Positions 10,701-19,702 of a DNA stretch of 64,000 nt are shown here, piece after piece. The position numbers and the translations under genes are program-made. The DNA is taken from NCBI GenBank assembly GCA_013397695.1, contig VYZI01000104.1, forward strand, positions 1,554,170-1,618,169, in the 5' to 3' direction. The notes beneath the pieces are model-generated. The model saw only the letters and a list, made by a program, of their open reading frames with translations, ran no database searches and was not told where the DNA came from. This stretch comes from Centropus unirufus (lineage: Eukaryota; Chordata; Aves; Cuculiformes; Centropidae). How positions within the stretch are numbered: position 1 is the stretch's first letter; each line of letters starts with the position of its first letter.

Positions 10701-13429
10701 CCCTTTGGTTTTTTTGAGGTGAAGTTTTGTCTTACTACCGTGTGCAGCAGTACTGTACTATTCCATGTTAAACTGGAAAACAGAATTAAACTGAAGTTAT
10801 GTGAAACAGTCACAAAATCAGAATGGCTATAGATGTCAGTATTGGTGTGGCTTGAGTGTAACTTACACTCATCGAAGTATTTGTATTCTGTGTTTTCACT
10901 TATTTCAGTTTTTAAGTGTAATTACATCAATGTTGAGCAAATACTCCAAGCAGCTATACAAGACTAAAACCTAAATGAATGAGGTTTACTTTTTCTGATA
11001 GCTTTCAGGATTATTATATTTAATATTTCAAAGCATTTAAAATGTTCTTTCAGAAACTATCCACGTTCCTTTATCAAAAAGATTAAGATTTGTTGGTCCT
11101 GGGGCCTATAACTTGAAAAAACTTCAAGCACAGACTGGTAAGACTTTTGCTTCCTGTGATAATTTATCCTAATTTGTTATTACTTTCTCTACATGAATAT
11201 TACTGGTGTTGAGCTTTAATTAGCAGGCATTGGTAGCACAGGTATTATTAGCACAGCTATTGCTAAATCTTAATGCTTTCTTTATGGCCTTTCAGAAACT
11301 ATGCACCTAACAAACTGCCCAAACTGTTAGGTAGACCGTCTCCACAGGACTGGCATTTGTACATCAGCAGCAGCAACCTAGCAAGGGGATTGGAAGAGCT
11401 ATTGAGAGAAAAGGGTCCTTCTCAACTTGTGCTTTATGCTGCAAACTAGCGTTTGCCTTTGTTTTCAGTCTTGTATGTTTTGCTGTTCCAATGTTCCGTC
11501 CAAACTGAGGTTGTACTATGGCTTTGCTTTCTATAAGTCTTTACCAAATTAAACTTGCTGCTTGCTGAAACAGTAGCAATGTTCAGCTAAATCCTCTCAT
11601 TAAATTCTGTTTCTAAGGTGTAACTGTAAGTCAGCTGGATGAAGAGACGTATTCTGTGTTTGCCCCCACACCTAGTGCTATGCATGAAGCAAGAGAATTT
11701 ATCCGTGAAATCTGCAAAGATGATGTAAGGACAGAATTTTGTTGTTAGCTTCTTCAATTTACACTTTGTGTATTTTCATCTTACTGTTTTCTTTTTTTTC
11801 CCCCTCTTTCAGCAAGAAGTTAATTTGGAATTTGGTGCAGTTTATACAGCCACAATAACTGAAATAAGGTATGAAAAGTGCTCTGGAGTTGAAGTGGAAG
11901 TCAATTTATTTACACAGCTATATTCCTGATGCCTAAATATGATATAAAATAATTGATGTTTAAGAATACCAAACTTTTGCTGGTGACATTGGCCATGAAA
12001 ACCATTCACCTGATTTTTTTTTTCTTTTCTCGGTTGAAAATATCCTATATTTCAATGAGGCTGTTTATTTTTGCTGGTTTAGTTATTAGAATTACTCTAA
12101 AATTATGAAACCTAAAGTCTTTTTCTCATCTTTGTACCCGAGAGAAATGGTAGGAACTTGATTTTCATTTTTGCAAGACAAACATTGAAATTAAATTGTG
12201 TGCACTTTTTGGATGGTACTTGCTGAAATATACTGTCCAGAAATAAGTGAGGTAAAATGACTGGGTGTGTTATGGTTGCTATAAGATTTTTTTTTTTTAA
12301 AAAAAAAGGAGGGAGAAGCAAATTCCTGTTTATGAAGTTTACTAATGTTTGCTTTGGCTGAAAGACTTCCATCAGTGTGTTTTGAAAGAACTGTGGTGTG
12401 TGTGTTACAGGGATTCTGGAGTGATGGTAAAATTGTATCCAAACATGACACCGGTGTTACTTCATAATTCACAGCTTGATCAAAGAAAGGTAACACGTGT
12501 AAACTAGACATGTTTCTTTTTAACCTAGTCTCAGTAAATGTAGTCTGCATTAGCTCTAAAGCATACTATTGTTCTAGAGTCCATTTTCATGTTAAAAGCT
12601 GTGTTAGCTATGCACCACCTTTTTGTTTAACCTCAGATTGCCCTGTACTTAAAAGTTGCAAATGGTCATAAATGCCTGCCACAATCCTGCTGTCTGTGCT
12701 TTTATGCTAATCACTAAGTTTGTTACATCTGCAATATCAGTTTCTGTATAAGAGAAGAAACCTGTTGTTCCTAAAGTAGTGTTGAGATGCTATGATTATC
12801 TGCAGTGCAGCATGAAGAATCCCTAAAACAAAACTTCCATAAGTAACCTTACAAAATTAATCACACTGAAATAATTTTTCTGAAAAACCCTGTGTTCTAG
12901 ATTAAACATCCTAGTGCCCTGGGATTGGAGGTTGGACAAGAAATTCAGGTAAATTTCTAACTTTAAAATATTAACAAACAGCTGATCACATTTTAGAACT
13001 TGTGTAGACTTTTTATTTTGTTCGTACACAGAAAATATTTTGCCATGTCAGGTTCCCTTTTTATTCTTACTAAAGTCCTGGTCATTTGAAATTAATTTTA
13101 TTTAATGTCATACTCTAAATTATTTAGGCACCACATTGGTCAGATCAAGATAGGCTAAATGTTGCCTATTGTTTATGGCTTTTCTAGCACCAAACTAGAA
13201 AGAAAATAAAAAACAGAGCACCCCACCATCTCTCCAAGTTGGTCAGCCTTAAAATGGTTTGTTTTCTCAACAGGTTAAATACTTTGGGCGTGATCCAACC
13301 GATGGTAGAATGAGGCTTTCTCGTAAAATTCTGCAGTCACCAGCCACAACTGTGCTTAAAACCCTAACTGACAAAAACAGTATTGTCTTGGGAGGTTCCA
13401 TTCCACAGTCATCGACTTCATCCCAGTGA
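370..13429 (+). CDS. PNPT1: PNPT1, mitochondrial polyribonucleotide nucleotidyltransferase, exons 6-28 by human numbering (5' partial)
   Basis: Polynucleotide phosphorylase degrades RNA 3'-5' with phosphate. In vertebrates it forms a trimer in mitochondria and acts in RNA turnover (with SUPV3L1) and RNA import. Twenty-three coding exons join in one frame: 370-433, 518-565, 1259-1372, 1610-1796, 2311-2362, 2665-2722, 2878-2974, 3070-3172, 4393-4463, 5919-5955, 6731-6797, 6892-6981, 7774-7827, 7931-8037, 8722-8793, 8892-8955, 10490-10573, 11054-11137, 11618-11724, 11813-11868, 12411-12489, 12901-12948, 13274-13429. The total is 1,899 nt, 632 codons plus TGA. All introns are GT-AG. Human PNPT1 has 783 residues and 28 exons, so about 151 N-terminal residues in five exons, including the mitochondrial presequence, lie upstream of the window. 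No frameshift or internal stop was seen. Confidence 0.97.
2311..2974 (+). other. PNPT1: PNPT1 segment: all-helical linker between the RNase PH repeats (3 exons)
   Basis: Exons 2311-2362, 2665-2722 and 2878-2974 encode a charged, helix-prone stretch with the landmarks KIYAVFTD, ISRDEAINKIR, EEQLKEKFPEAEP and NEYRR. This is the position of the PNPase alpha-helical (RNA-binding) domain between the two RNase PH cores. The 52- and 58-nt exons are very short, as in other vertebrate PNPT1 genes. The donor after 2722 (GTATTG) is a weak match to consensus. Confidence 0.9.
3070..8955 (+). other. PNPT1: PNPT1 segment: second, catalytic RNase PH fold (9 exons)
   Basis: The exons run from CDGRDLTSL (3070) to EAIQQAT (8955). 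Conserved active-site features are all visible. RRELGHG at 6731-6797 holds the phosphate/RNA-binding Arg-Arg pair and His. SSSMASACGG at 7774-7827 holds the phosphate-binding serines. At 8722-8793 the run DYYGDMDFK keeps the two aspartates and the lysine that match E. coli D486, D492 and K494. The enzyme should therefore be catalytically competent. Exon 5919-5955 is only 37 nt. The flanking introns (1,220, 1,455, 792 and 684 bp) make up much of this part of the gene. Confidence 0.93.
3173..5918. other. Two larger PNPT1 introns (3173-4392 and 4464-5918), nothing further identified
   Basis: AT-rich sequence with few CpGs on either side of the 71-nt exon 4393-4463. I see no recognisable repeat family, RNA gene or supported reading frame. 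Confidence 0.6.
8956..10489. other. PNPT1 intron between the catalytic and KH segments, nothing further identified
   Basis: A 1,534-bp intron, AT-rich, with pyrimidine-rich sequence just before the acceptor at 10489. Short open frames on both strands look like chance. Confidence 0.6.
10490..11724 (+). other. PNPT1: PNPT1 segment: inter-domain linker and KH RNA-binding domain (3 exons)
   Basis: Exon 10490-10573 encodes the basic linker (AAKREILHIMNQTLAKP and following residues). Exons 11054-11137 and 11618-11724 encode the KH domain, from ETIHVPLSKRLRF to FIREICKDD. The GXXG nucleic-acid-binding loop reads G-P-G-A (codons 11095-11106), where the human protein as I recall it has G-P-G-G. The rest of the fold (YNLKKLQ, VSQLDEETYSVFAPT, MHEAREFI) looks intact and in frame. 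Confidence 0.92.
11813..13429 (+). other. PNPT1: PNPT1 segment: S1 RNA-binding domain and C-terminus (4 exons)
   Basis: Exons 11813-11868, 12411-12489, 12901-12948 and 13274-13429 encode an S1 domain. It starts EFGAVYTATITEI, continues VMVKLYPNM and LEVGQEIQVKYFGRDP, and ends RMRLSRKIL, the usual S1 terminal strand. A polar tail finishes with SSTSSQ and the stop TGA at 13427-13429. This is the normal C-terminal architecture of PNPase (KH then S1), and the length fits the family. Confidence 0.93.
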
Positions 13430-14052
13430 CAGGTGAGGCCATAAGAACAACTTAAGACATCCCAGTACTGCATTTCCTTTGCAATACTGTAGAGTTGTAT
13501 AAATCTGGGCTTCATATCATACAGTTAACCTTCAGTCGTGCCTGTCAGTTCTGTTACAGCATGTCCTAAGTCAGCAATGGCGCTTCCATGTGCTGCACTT
13601 GCAGAGAGCTTGATATTATATAACTGAATATAACATTCAAATGCCTCGACAGTTTCAGGCAGCCTGATTTCTCCAAAACACACTTAATTCTTAATCTACA
13701 TCAATGTAAATGTTCCCTCGTCTCTACCTTGCCACCATTTTCCTGAAGGGAAAATAAACAGGGTAGGAAAAGGAAAAATAAGCTGTTTTCTTGAAAGTTT
13801 TGAGCCAGTTAGTGGAGGCTTCTTGGTAAATCTCAGTCAATGTATTTGACCGTCAACAGACTTAAGCTAAAACTTTGCCCAAAACTGTTGTGTACACTAT
13901 TTTCCCTAGGGAGCTGCTAGAACAGGAAGGTCTCTGATGGTAAAACCCAGAGCAGCTACACTGCGACACTAGCAAATGGAAATGCCATGCACAAGTGATA
14001 ACTTAAGGCAATCTGTGGCAGCCTTCTAGGCATGATTTACAGCTCTGCAAGG

Positions 14053-14092
14053 AATAAAAATTTATTGAAGCAGAGTGTTTTGGTTTGTTTTT
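14053..14092 (+). terminator. PNPT1: Probable PNPT1 polyadenylation signal with GU-rich downstream element
   Basis: AATAAA at 14053-14058 lies 624 nt after the stop. It is followed at about 14073-14092 by GTGTTTTGGTTTG and a T-run, a good match to a GU/U-rich downstream element. Cleavage would fall near 14070. A second AATAAA at 14328-14333 could be a distal site with a weaker downstream region. Confidence 0.55.
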
Positions 14093-17000
14093 TTAAAGAA
14101 CATTTTTTTTATTTCATGCCTTGATATAATGAGTTGGTTACAGAGTATTTTCTATCTCTTTCAGGGAAAAAGTGTGATGCTTTGTGAAAACACACACGAC
14201 CTTTGCTGCAATCTGTAGATATCTTCAAGAGTCTGCAGGTGGATGGTAGTGAATCATATTTTTAAAGTACACATTATTTATGCTTAAAGGTGGTGTAGAG
14301 CTTCAAACTGATTAAAAGTTCTTCTGAAATAAAGCCAGAAACAACCAATGCTCTTATCTTCTGTAGCAAGGGTGAGATGAAAGAATGGAAGTGTATAGAC
14401 TGAAGAGTAGATCACATTTCAACGCTTAAGGTTCTTCTCACTAGCATCCCAAAATGAAAATGTAAAGTTGAGAGGCAATTTAACAGTTATTTTCTGGGAA
14501 AAGGACTTATCCTACATACCTGCTTGAGAGGCACACTAGGCCAAAGGTTTGCTGGCTCTTCAGCATACAAGACTGAAATGTTGAGCAGAACATGAGGACT
14601 TAAAATTATCACCTTTGATGTGATTGACACTGTGTTTCAGTTAAATGCACCGATAATTGTTGTAGGGTTCAAGGCTGGTTGAGATAGCTGAGCAGGAGAG
14701 GGAAAGAAGAAGAAACCTAGCTGATACATCATCATTTATTAAATCTAGTTTTGTTAATGCTGAGTTAAAATAATTGAGGCCTGAACAGCTGATGTGATAC
14801 ATCTTCCCCCTGAAACACCCTCATTAAGAGTGTCAGAATTCCTCTATTGATTGTGTTCCATCAGTGGGTTCACTGGTCTGTTTTAGACTTCAAAACTTTT
14901 TCCAGGGGCTCACAAGAACTACTTGTTTTTCTGCTGTGGGGTAAAGACTTTAAAAATCAAGGAGTTGTTCCTTCTGAGGTTTGCCAATTTGTATGTAGAC
15001 CTACAAAAGTCAGCTTCCACCTGATGGCAGGTGGGATCTGAACCTCCTGAAAAAGAATTGCTGGGAAGAAGACAAATGTGAATGTACAGTAAAAATTGCT
15101 CTGCCTTTTTTTCTAAGTTAAAATATTAAAGAAGAAAGAAATGATGGTCCACTTCTTTGTAGTTCTCTGTCTTTTTATCATGTAAGACTGAAAAATCTTT
15201 GAGAACTGTATTCTGTTATTTCCTAGTAAGAATTCTGATACCCTTGCTTACTCTGACTTGACTTAGTTTGGTGATACCTCGTTTGCTACGTATCCTGGGT
15301 ACCATTGGTGAAATAATGTAGGCAAACGCTAAAATCACCAAACAGAATCTCCTCAAACATTGTGATTTCTCACAACTGTTTTCAGACATTGACATCTGCA
15401 ATGTAAGAGATTTTCCACGGTTTAGCTTCTTTTGTTGTGGAAAGAATTCCATATGTCTTCTTTTTGTAGTAGAACAGATGGATGCTCTATTTACTAGAAT
15501 TCTTAATAAAATGCTAACTTGAGAAGCTTTTTTCTTTTTGGTTTAGCTGGCGCATTACCAGTAGGATGCTTGCATTTGAATCTGTGAAACCTGATGATTT
15601 AAGAGCCAATGAATTCCCTTCTTTCCTGAAAAGTATTTTCTTGCCTGCAGTAACGGGAGTATCTATTTGTGTGATGGGTGGTTGGCTCAGTAAATCATCT
15701 GTAAGAGTGCTGGGGAATTTTTTTTGGTTATATATTAAAATAGGAAAAAGACTGCTGATGTACCTATGACAGAACCTGTAGAGTCAACCTGCCTTTCTAG
15801 AGTTATAAATACACTTTGGAACTGCCTGGGAGGAGCACAAACCAGCTGCTCCTATCTGAGGAGAAAAGCTCAATGGGAGCCAAGAATTGAGTAAGTGTGT
15901 GTTAATCTGAACCTTCCTGGAGGGAAGGCAGGCTGGCTTCTGACATCCTGGGTTTACCTGAGAGCTGTCAGTAGCGGCAGGACCATGGCAGGAGACACTT
16001 GACTCTTGGGTGATGTCAGCAATGATCACAGAGCAGGTAGGTCAATAGTTCATGAGAGAGTGAGCTCAGCCCTATTGCAATAGCTGGTTTTGCATGTTTT
16101 ATATAGTGACTTTTTTTTTTTTTGCTCTACTGCCTTAGATAGTTTAGCTTCTGAAATGACCCATCTCAAATGGAGCCACTGGAAGGAATTGCTTTGGAAA
16201 GTGAGGCTGGGTATTTGCAACATTACAGCAGATCAAGAGAGCCAGAAATGAGTTTATCAAAGCTGGTTTTCACACAGCCATAAAGCATCAGGAACTGGAG
16301 TATCTTACGGCAGCAATAAATATAAGTACTGTAATAAAAGCATAAGAGCCAACCTAATTGTACTTCTGGAATTGTATGCCATAGGTAATGATACAGTCAT
16401 TTCACTCCATGAAATTTTAAGTGTTTTAGAAATTAGTTGTCTGTCAGGAAAAAAAAAACCCTAAAATCGGCGCTCCCTGCTGCTCTGTATTTTGACACTT
16501 GGTAACTTGCTTTGTCTGTAGCCTACCCTAAAAGAATTCCTTGTTTTGATGAAGAATGGAGAACTCTAACAGCTCTGTCTTGTCACGCTGCTTGTGGGGA
16601 GAGATGAACTACTGGCAGGTGCAATGCCACAACGAAAAAGTGCTACTTTGCTTTCGCTGAATCTTACAAAGCAGAGATTCATATGTATTGCTTTTCCTGG
16701 TCTCATATTTACCCTGGTTTTAAAGCAGATGTGTAAGAGCTGTTGGGGCAAGTCCTGTATCTTTTTCAAGCAAAGCTCCCCAGAATTCACTTGTTTTTTA
16801 TTGGTATAGATAACAAGGTCATGCTGGTGTTTCTAATGCTCCAGGCTGTGGAATCCTGGATGCTATTCTGTACAAAAAGAAGCCCCACATCTGGCAATGC
16901 GATCTGAGTGTGTGGAGTGGCATTTTTTTCCATAGGTCATTTATTTCATGCCTGGAGCGGTCACAGATTTATTTCACAGCCTAAGCAGAGAAAGTTTTTC

Positions 17001-18970
17001 ATGCTCCTGTAGCTGTTCACCATAATAGATAAGAATTTGCTCCAGAATATTTTGCTGCAGTTTCTTTCTATTCTCAATACCTGGAGAAATACTGCATGTA
17101 ATCTTGAGTGGGAGAGATCATTCTTATGCACTTGATTTTGAAGAGCTAAAGAGCATGCATGGAAGTCTTGCAGAGGGAAGAGAAGCGTTTGTGTGTGGCA
17201 AACATTGTGAAGCAGCAACAGGTTGTTCCCATTGAGTTTTGTGTTTCTTTTTGTGGAGCATTCCCTGAGGTAGAAATGTGCCTGATGTGTGAAAACTTGA
17301 AGGGACCAGGCCGTGTAATGCAGGAAAGGCCACCAACATGTAGTTGGGAAGGTTTGTTTGAATCCCAACTGTAAACTGCTTACCCTGACTCTCACGTCAC
17401 AGAGAATGTTAAATGACCTTCTGCACAGTTACTGACTTATTTATCTGTAATGATATGGGTGCTATGATGCACATACCTTAAGTACGTTCCAATACTGTGT
17501 ACACAGCTAAAGATGAGTGTATATGATAGTTCTCAGAGGTGTGTCTTAGAGTTGCCATCTGCAAAGAAAACTCATGATTGTGTGTCTTCAATGGCCACTG
17601 TTAAACATAAAGGCTTGATTGGGGTTGAACCCTAATTCTGTAAAACCCATTGAGAGTGCTTCTCTTAGAGGTGAGTTCTTCTGCAGGAGTTAAATAAGCA
17701 GGCTTGGTCAGTTCTCAAGCATCTGAGGTTGCCTCTTAAGGAAGATAAAAGATATGTCAGTTGTTCAGCCAATTGAAAACTGCACCAAGCTGTGGCTTGC
17801 CACAGTCAGTGGCTGCCACATGCTCTATGTGGAATGGGATAAATCTTAGGAGTCTTCTTACAAGGAATGTCACAGCAAAAGCTACTACTTAAGTGTCACA
17901 TAGAAGTAATTTTCCAAATCTGCCTAGAGAACGTTTTCCTTACATATGGAAAGGTTGCACAGGTTAACCTATGGTGGCATATTCTGTAGCAAGCTCTTTC
18001 CCTTCATCTGGAACAAGACTGAATTTCCACCAGAGAAATGCCAGTCCTGTAAGTTAAGAGCTGTACCGGTGTAACTGCTTTTGCCATTAGGCAAGAGCTA
18101 GAAGAGTCTCTCTTTGTCTGGGAATGAGACACACCCTGGCCTGGGGAGCACTTGCCCTCCCATCTCCCTTTCCCTTCCTAGCCTGAAAGATTTTATTCTG
18201 AGACACGAAAGCTTTCCATCCTTCCCAAAGCCCTTGCTTGATCACACAGCTTGACCTCTTGGTTGGTTTTGTGACTTTTTACCCTATTCCCGTGCAAACA
18301 CAAAAACATTATGATTTTTTACTATTATACTTGGTACAGAGGAAATGCATGGCTGGTTTTCGGTATGGAAAACAGGATTTACGGGCTCCAAAATGCCTGG
18401 CTAGTCTTAAATTGCACAGTGTTTGTACGGACTGTTTCTCATTGAGGAGAGAACTGTTCTGAGAAGCTTCAGCTTCAGTTTAGCTTTTGAGCCTTCCATA
18501 CAAAGCATGGCAACATGCAACAGAATGCATGTCATGGGGTAGGAGTTACTGCATATCCTGTTGTGGTGATGGTTTAGAGTGGCTAAAGGAGGTGCGGTAG
18601 ACTAGATTGGCTGCTATTTTTGTGGGGCAAGAGGAAACTTTTCTTCAAAATATTCATCTGTAGGCTCTGCGCCTGCTGCAAGCCGCGGTATTGAATGTAC
18701 CCTGGTGTGGATGTGCCCCATCACTTCATATCATGACCATGGCCTTTCCAGGCATGCAACTGGAGATGCTTGGTCTGTGCTGGTACCAGCTTATAGGATA
18801 GACTTAAATATATAAATATTACTTTAAGTTCTTTTTAAGGGGTGAATTGTTCACATCAGCTGCAGGCGTTATGTGGCTGGGAAGTGTGGGCCCTCTCCCC
18901 CAGGCATGCCAATGGGAATGCTCTGTGCTGCTTACCAGCTCTTAGGATAGACTTCCAAATATGAAGGATA
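14093..18970. other. Intergenic region between PNPT1 and PPP4R3B, no gene identified
   Basis: About 4.9 kb of low-CpG sequence. Several open frames occur (for example 144 codons on the minus strand at 16961-17395 and 67 codons at 15566-15769), but none resembles a known protein or has splice or CpG support. A secondary AATAAA at 14328 may extend the PNPT1 3' UTR into its left edge. A diverged direct repeat lies at 18751-18966. Confidence 0.6.
18751..18966. repeat. Diverged direct repeat, two copies of about 65 bp
   Basis: Copies at 18751-18815 and 18903-18966 share the order GGCATGC, AATGC/GATGCT, TCTGTGCTG, TACCAGCT, TAGGATAGACTT, with substitutions and small indels. They lie 152 bp apart just upstream of the PPP4R3B CpG island. 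They may be an old local duplication or two remnants of one unrecognised element. Confidence 0.55.
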
Positions 18971-18974
18971 TCAA

Positions 18975-19255
18975 ACCGCTGGAGAGTGTTGGGACACAAA
19001 GGATCTAGAGGGGAGGTTGTGTGAGGAGCGGCTGAAGTTACGAGGTCTGTTCAGCCTGGAGGAGACTGCGGAGAGCCCTCATCCCAGTTTTATGCTTCCT
19101 CACAAGGGGAGGAAGAGGAGCAGGCTCTGAGTCCTCTCTGGTGACCAATGGCAGGAAGATGTGCCAGGGGCAGCTGAGCTGGGATGTTGGGAAAAGGCTC
19201 TTCGCCCAGAGGGTGGTGGCGCACTAGAACAGGGGCTCCAGGGAAGGTGCGGATT
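18975..19255 (+). mobile_element. CR1-like LINE fragment, divergent, at the edge of the PPP4R3B CpG island
   Basis: Recognisable CR1 3'-region phrases appear in order: GTTCAGCCTGGAGGAGACTG, a CTGGTGACCAATGGCAGGA-like stretch, then AAAAGGCTCTTCGCCCAGAG followed by GGTGG and GGGGCTCCAGGGAAGGTG. It is more diverged than the other CR1 copies here and its 3' terminus is lost in the CpG island. Confidence 0.65.
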
Positions 19256-19492
19256 GTCCTGGGCAGGGACCGCGGCTGGCCTCGATGGGTCCTTCCGTGG
19301 TGTCAGCGCTCACACCCGGGCCGGGAGCTGCGGGCCCGGCGCCGGGGGGACGGGCAGTCACGAGGGGAGCCGGGCCCGGCCCCGCCCCTCCGCCGTCCTC
19401 TCGGCGGCGCGCGGTCGCTGTCGGCCGCCGTAGCCCCTGCGCGGGGAGCCCGTGCCCGGGCCGGGAGGAAGAGAAAGGCGGCGCGCGCCGGG

Positions 19493-19505
19493 CCAAGATG
19501 GCGGC
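19493..19505 (+). promoter_or_regulatory. YY1 / TISU-type element CCAAGATGGCGGC
   Basis: An exact match to the SAASATGGCGGC consensus (TISU), which also contains the YY1 core AAGATGGCGGC. In vertebrate promoters this element normally sits at or just downstream of the transcription start and often provides the main start codon. Here its ATG (19498) opens only a six-codon frame. Confidence 0.65.
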
Positions 19506-19518
19506 GGCGCGGCGGTAG
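19498..19518 (+). CDS. Upstream ORF 1 in the PPP4R3B leader (MAAARR)
   Basis: ATG at 19498 inside the TISU-like element is followed by five codons and TAG (19516-19518). It is translated only if transcription starts upstream of 19498. It ends 184 nt before the main start codon, so reinitiation is possible. Confidence 0.35.
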   Translation: MAAARR

Positions 19519-19584
19519 CTGCGAGGCGGCGGCCGGGCAGGGCCCGAGCGCGGGGCGGCGCCGCTCTCTCAGCGCCGAGGAGCC

Positions 19585-19623
19585 ATGGGAAGCGGCGCGA
19601 TCGCGGCCCCGCGGAGCCCCTGA
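19585..19623 (+). CDS. Upstream ORF 2 in the PPP4R3B leader (12 codons, strong Kozak context)
   Basis: GAGCCATGG gives purine at -3 and G at +4. The frame MGSGAIAAPRSP ends with TGA at 19621-19623, 79 nt before the PPP4R3B start. Its context is at least as good as that of the main ATG (GCACCATGT), so it could damp translation if included in the mRNA. Confidence 0.4.
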   Translation: MGSGAIAAPRSP

Positions 19624-19702
19624 GCCGGCCCGGCGGCCCCGCTCCCCGCCCCGCCGCGCTCCATCGCCGCCCGCGGAGGCGGAGCGGGCCCGGGCCCGCA
19701 CC

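Noticed and set aside
12287..12307. T12-A9 run that can fold back on itself
   Set aside because: Simple homopolymer tracts; no sign of a processed insertion or promoter around them.
16961..17395. 144-codon minus-strand open frame in the intergenic region
   Set aside because: No recognisable domain, AT-biased composition, overlapping open frames on the other strand; consistent with chance.
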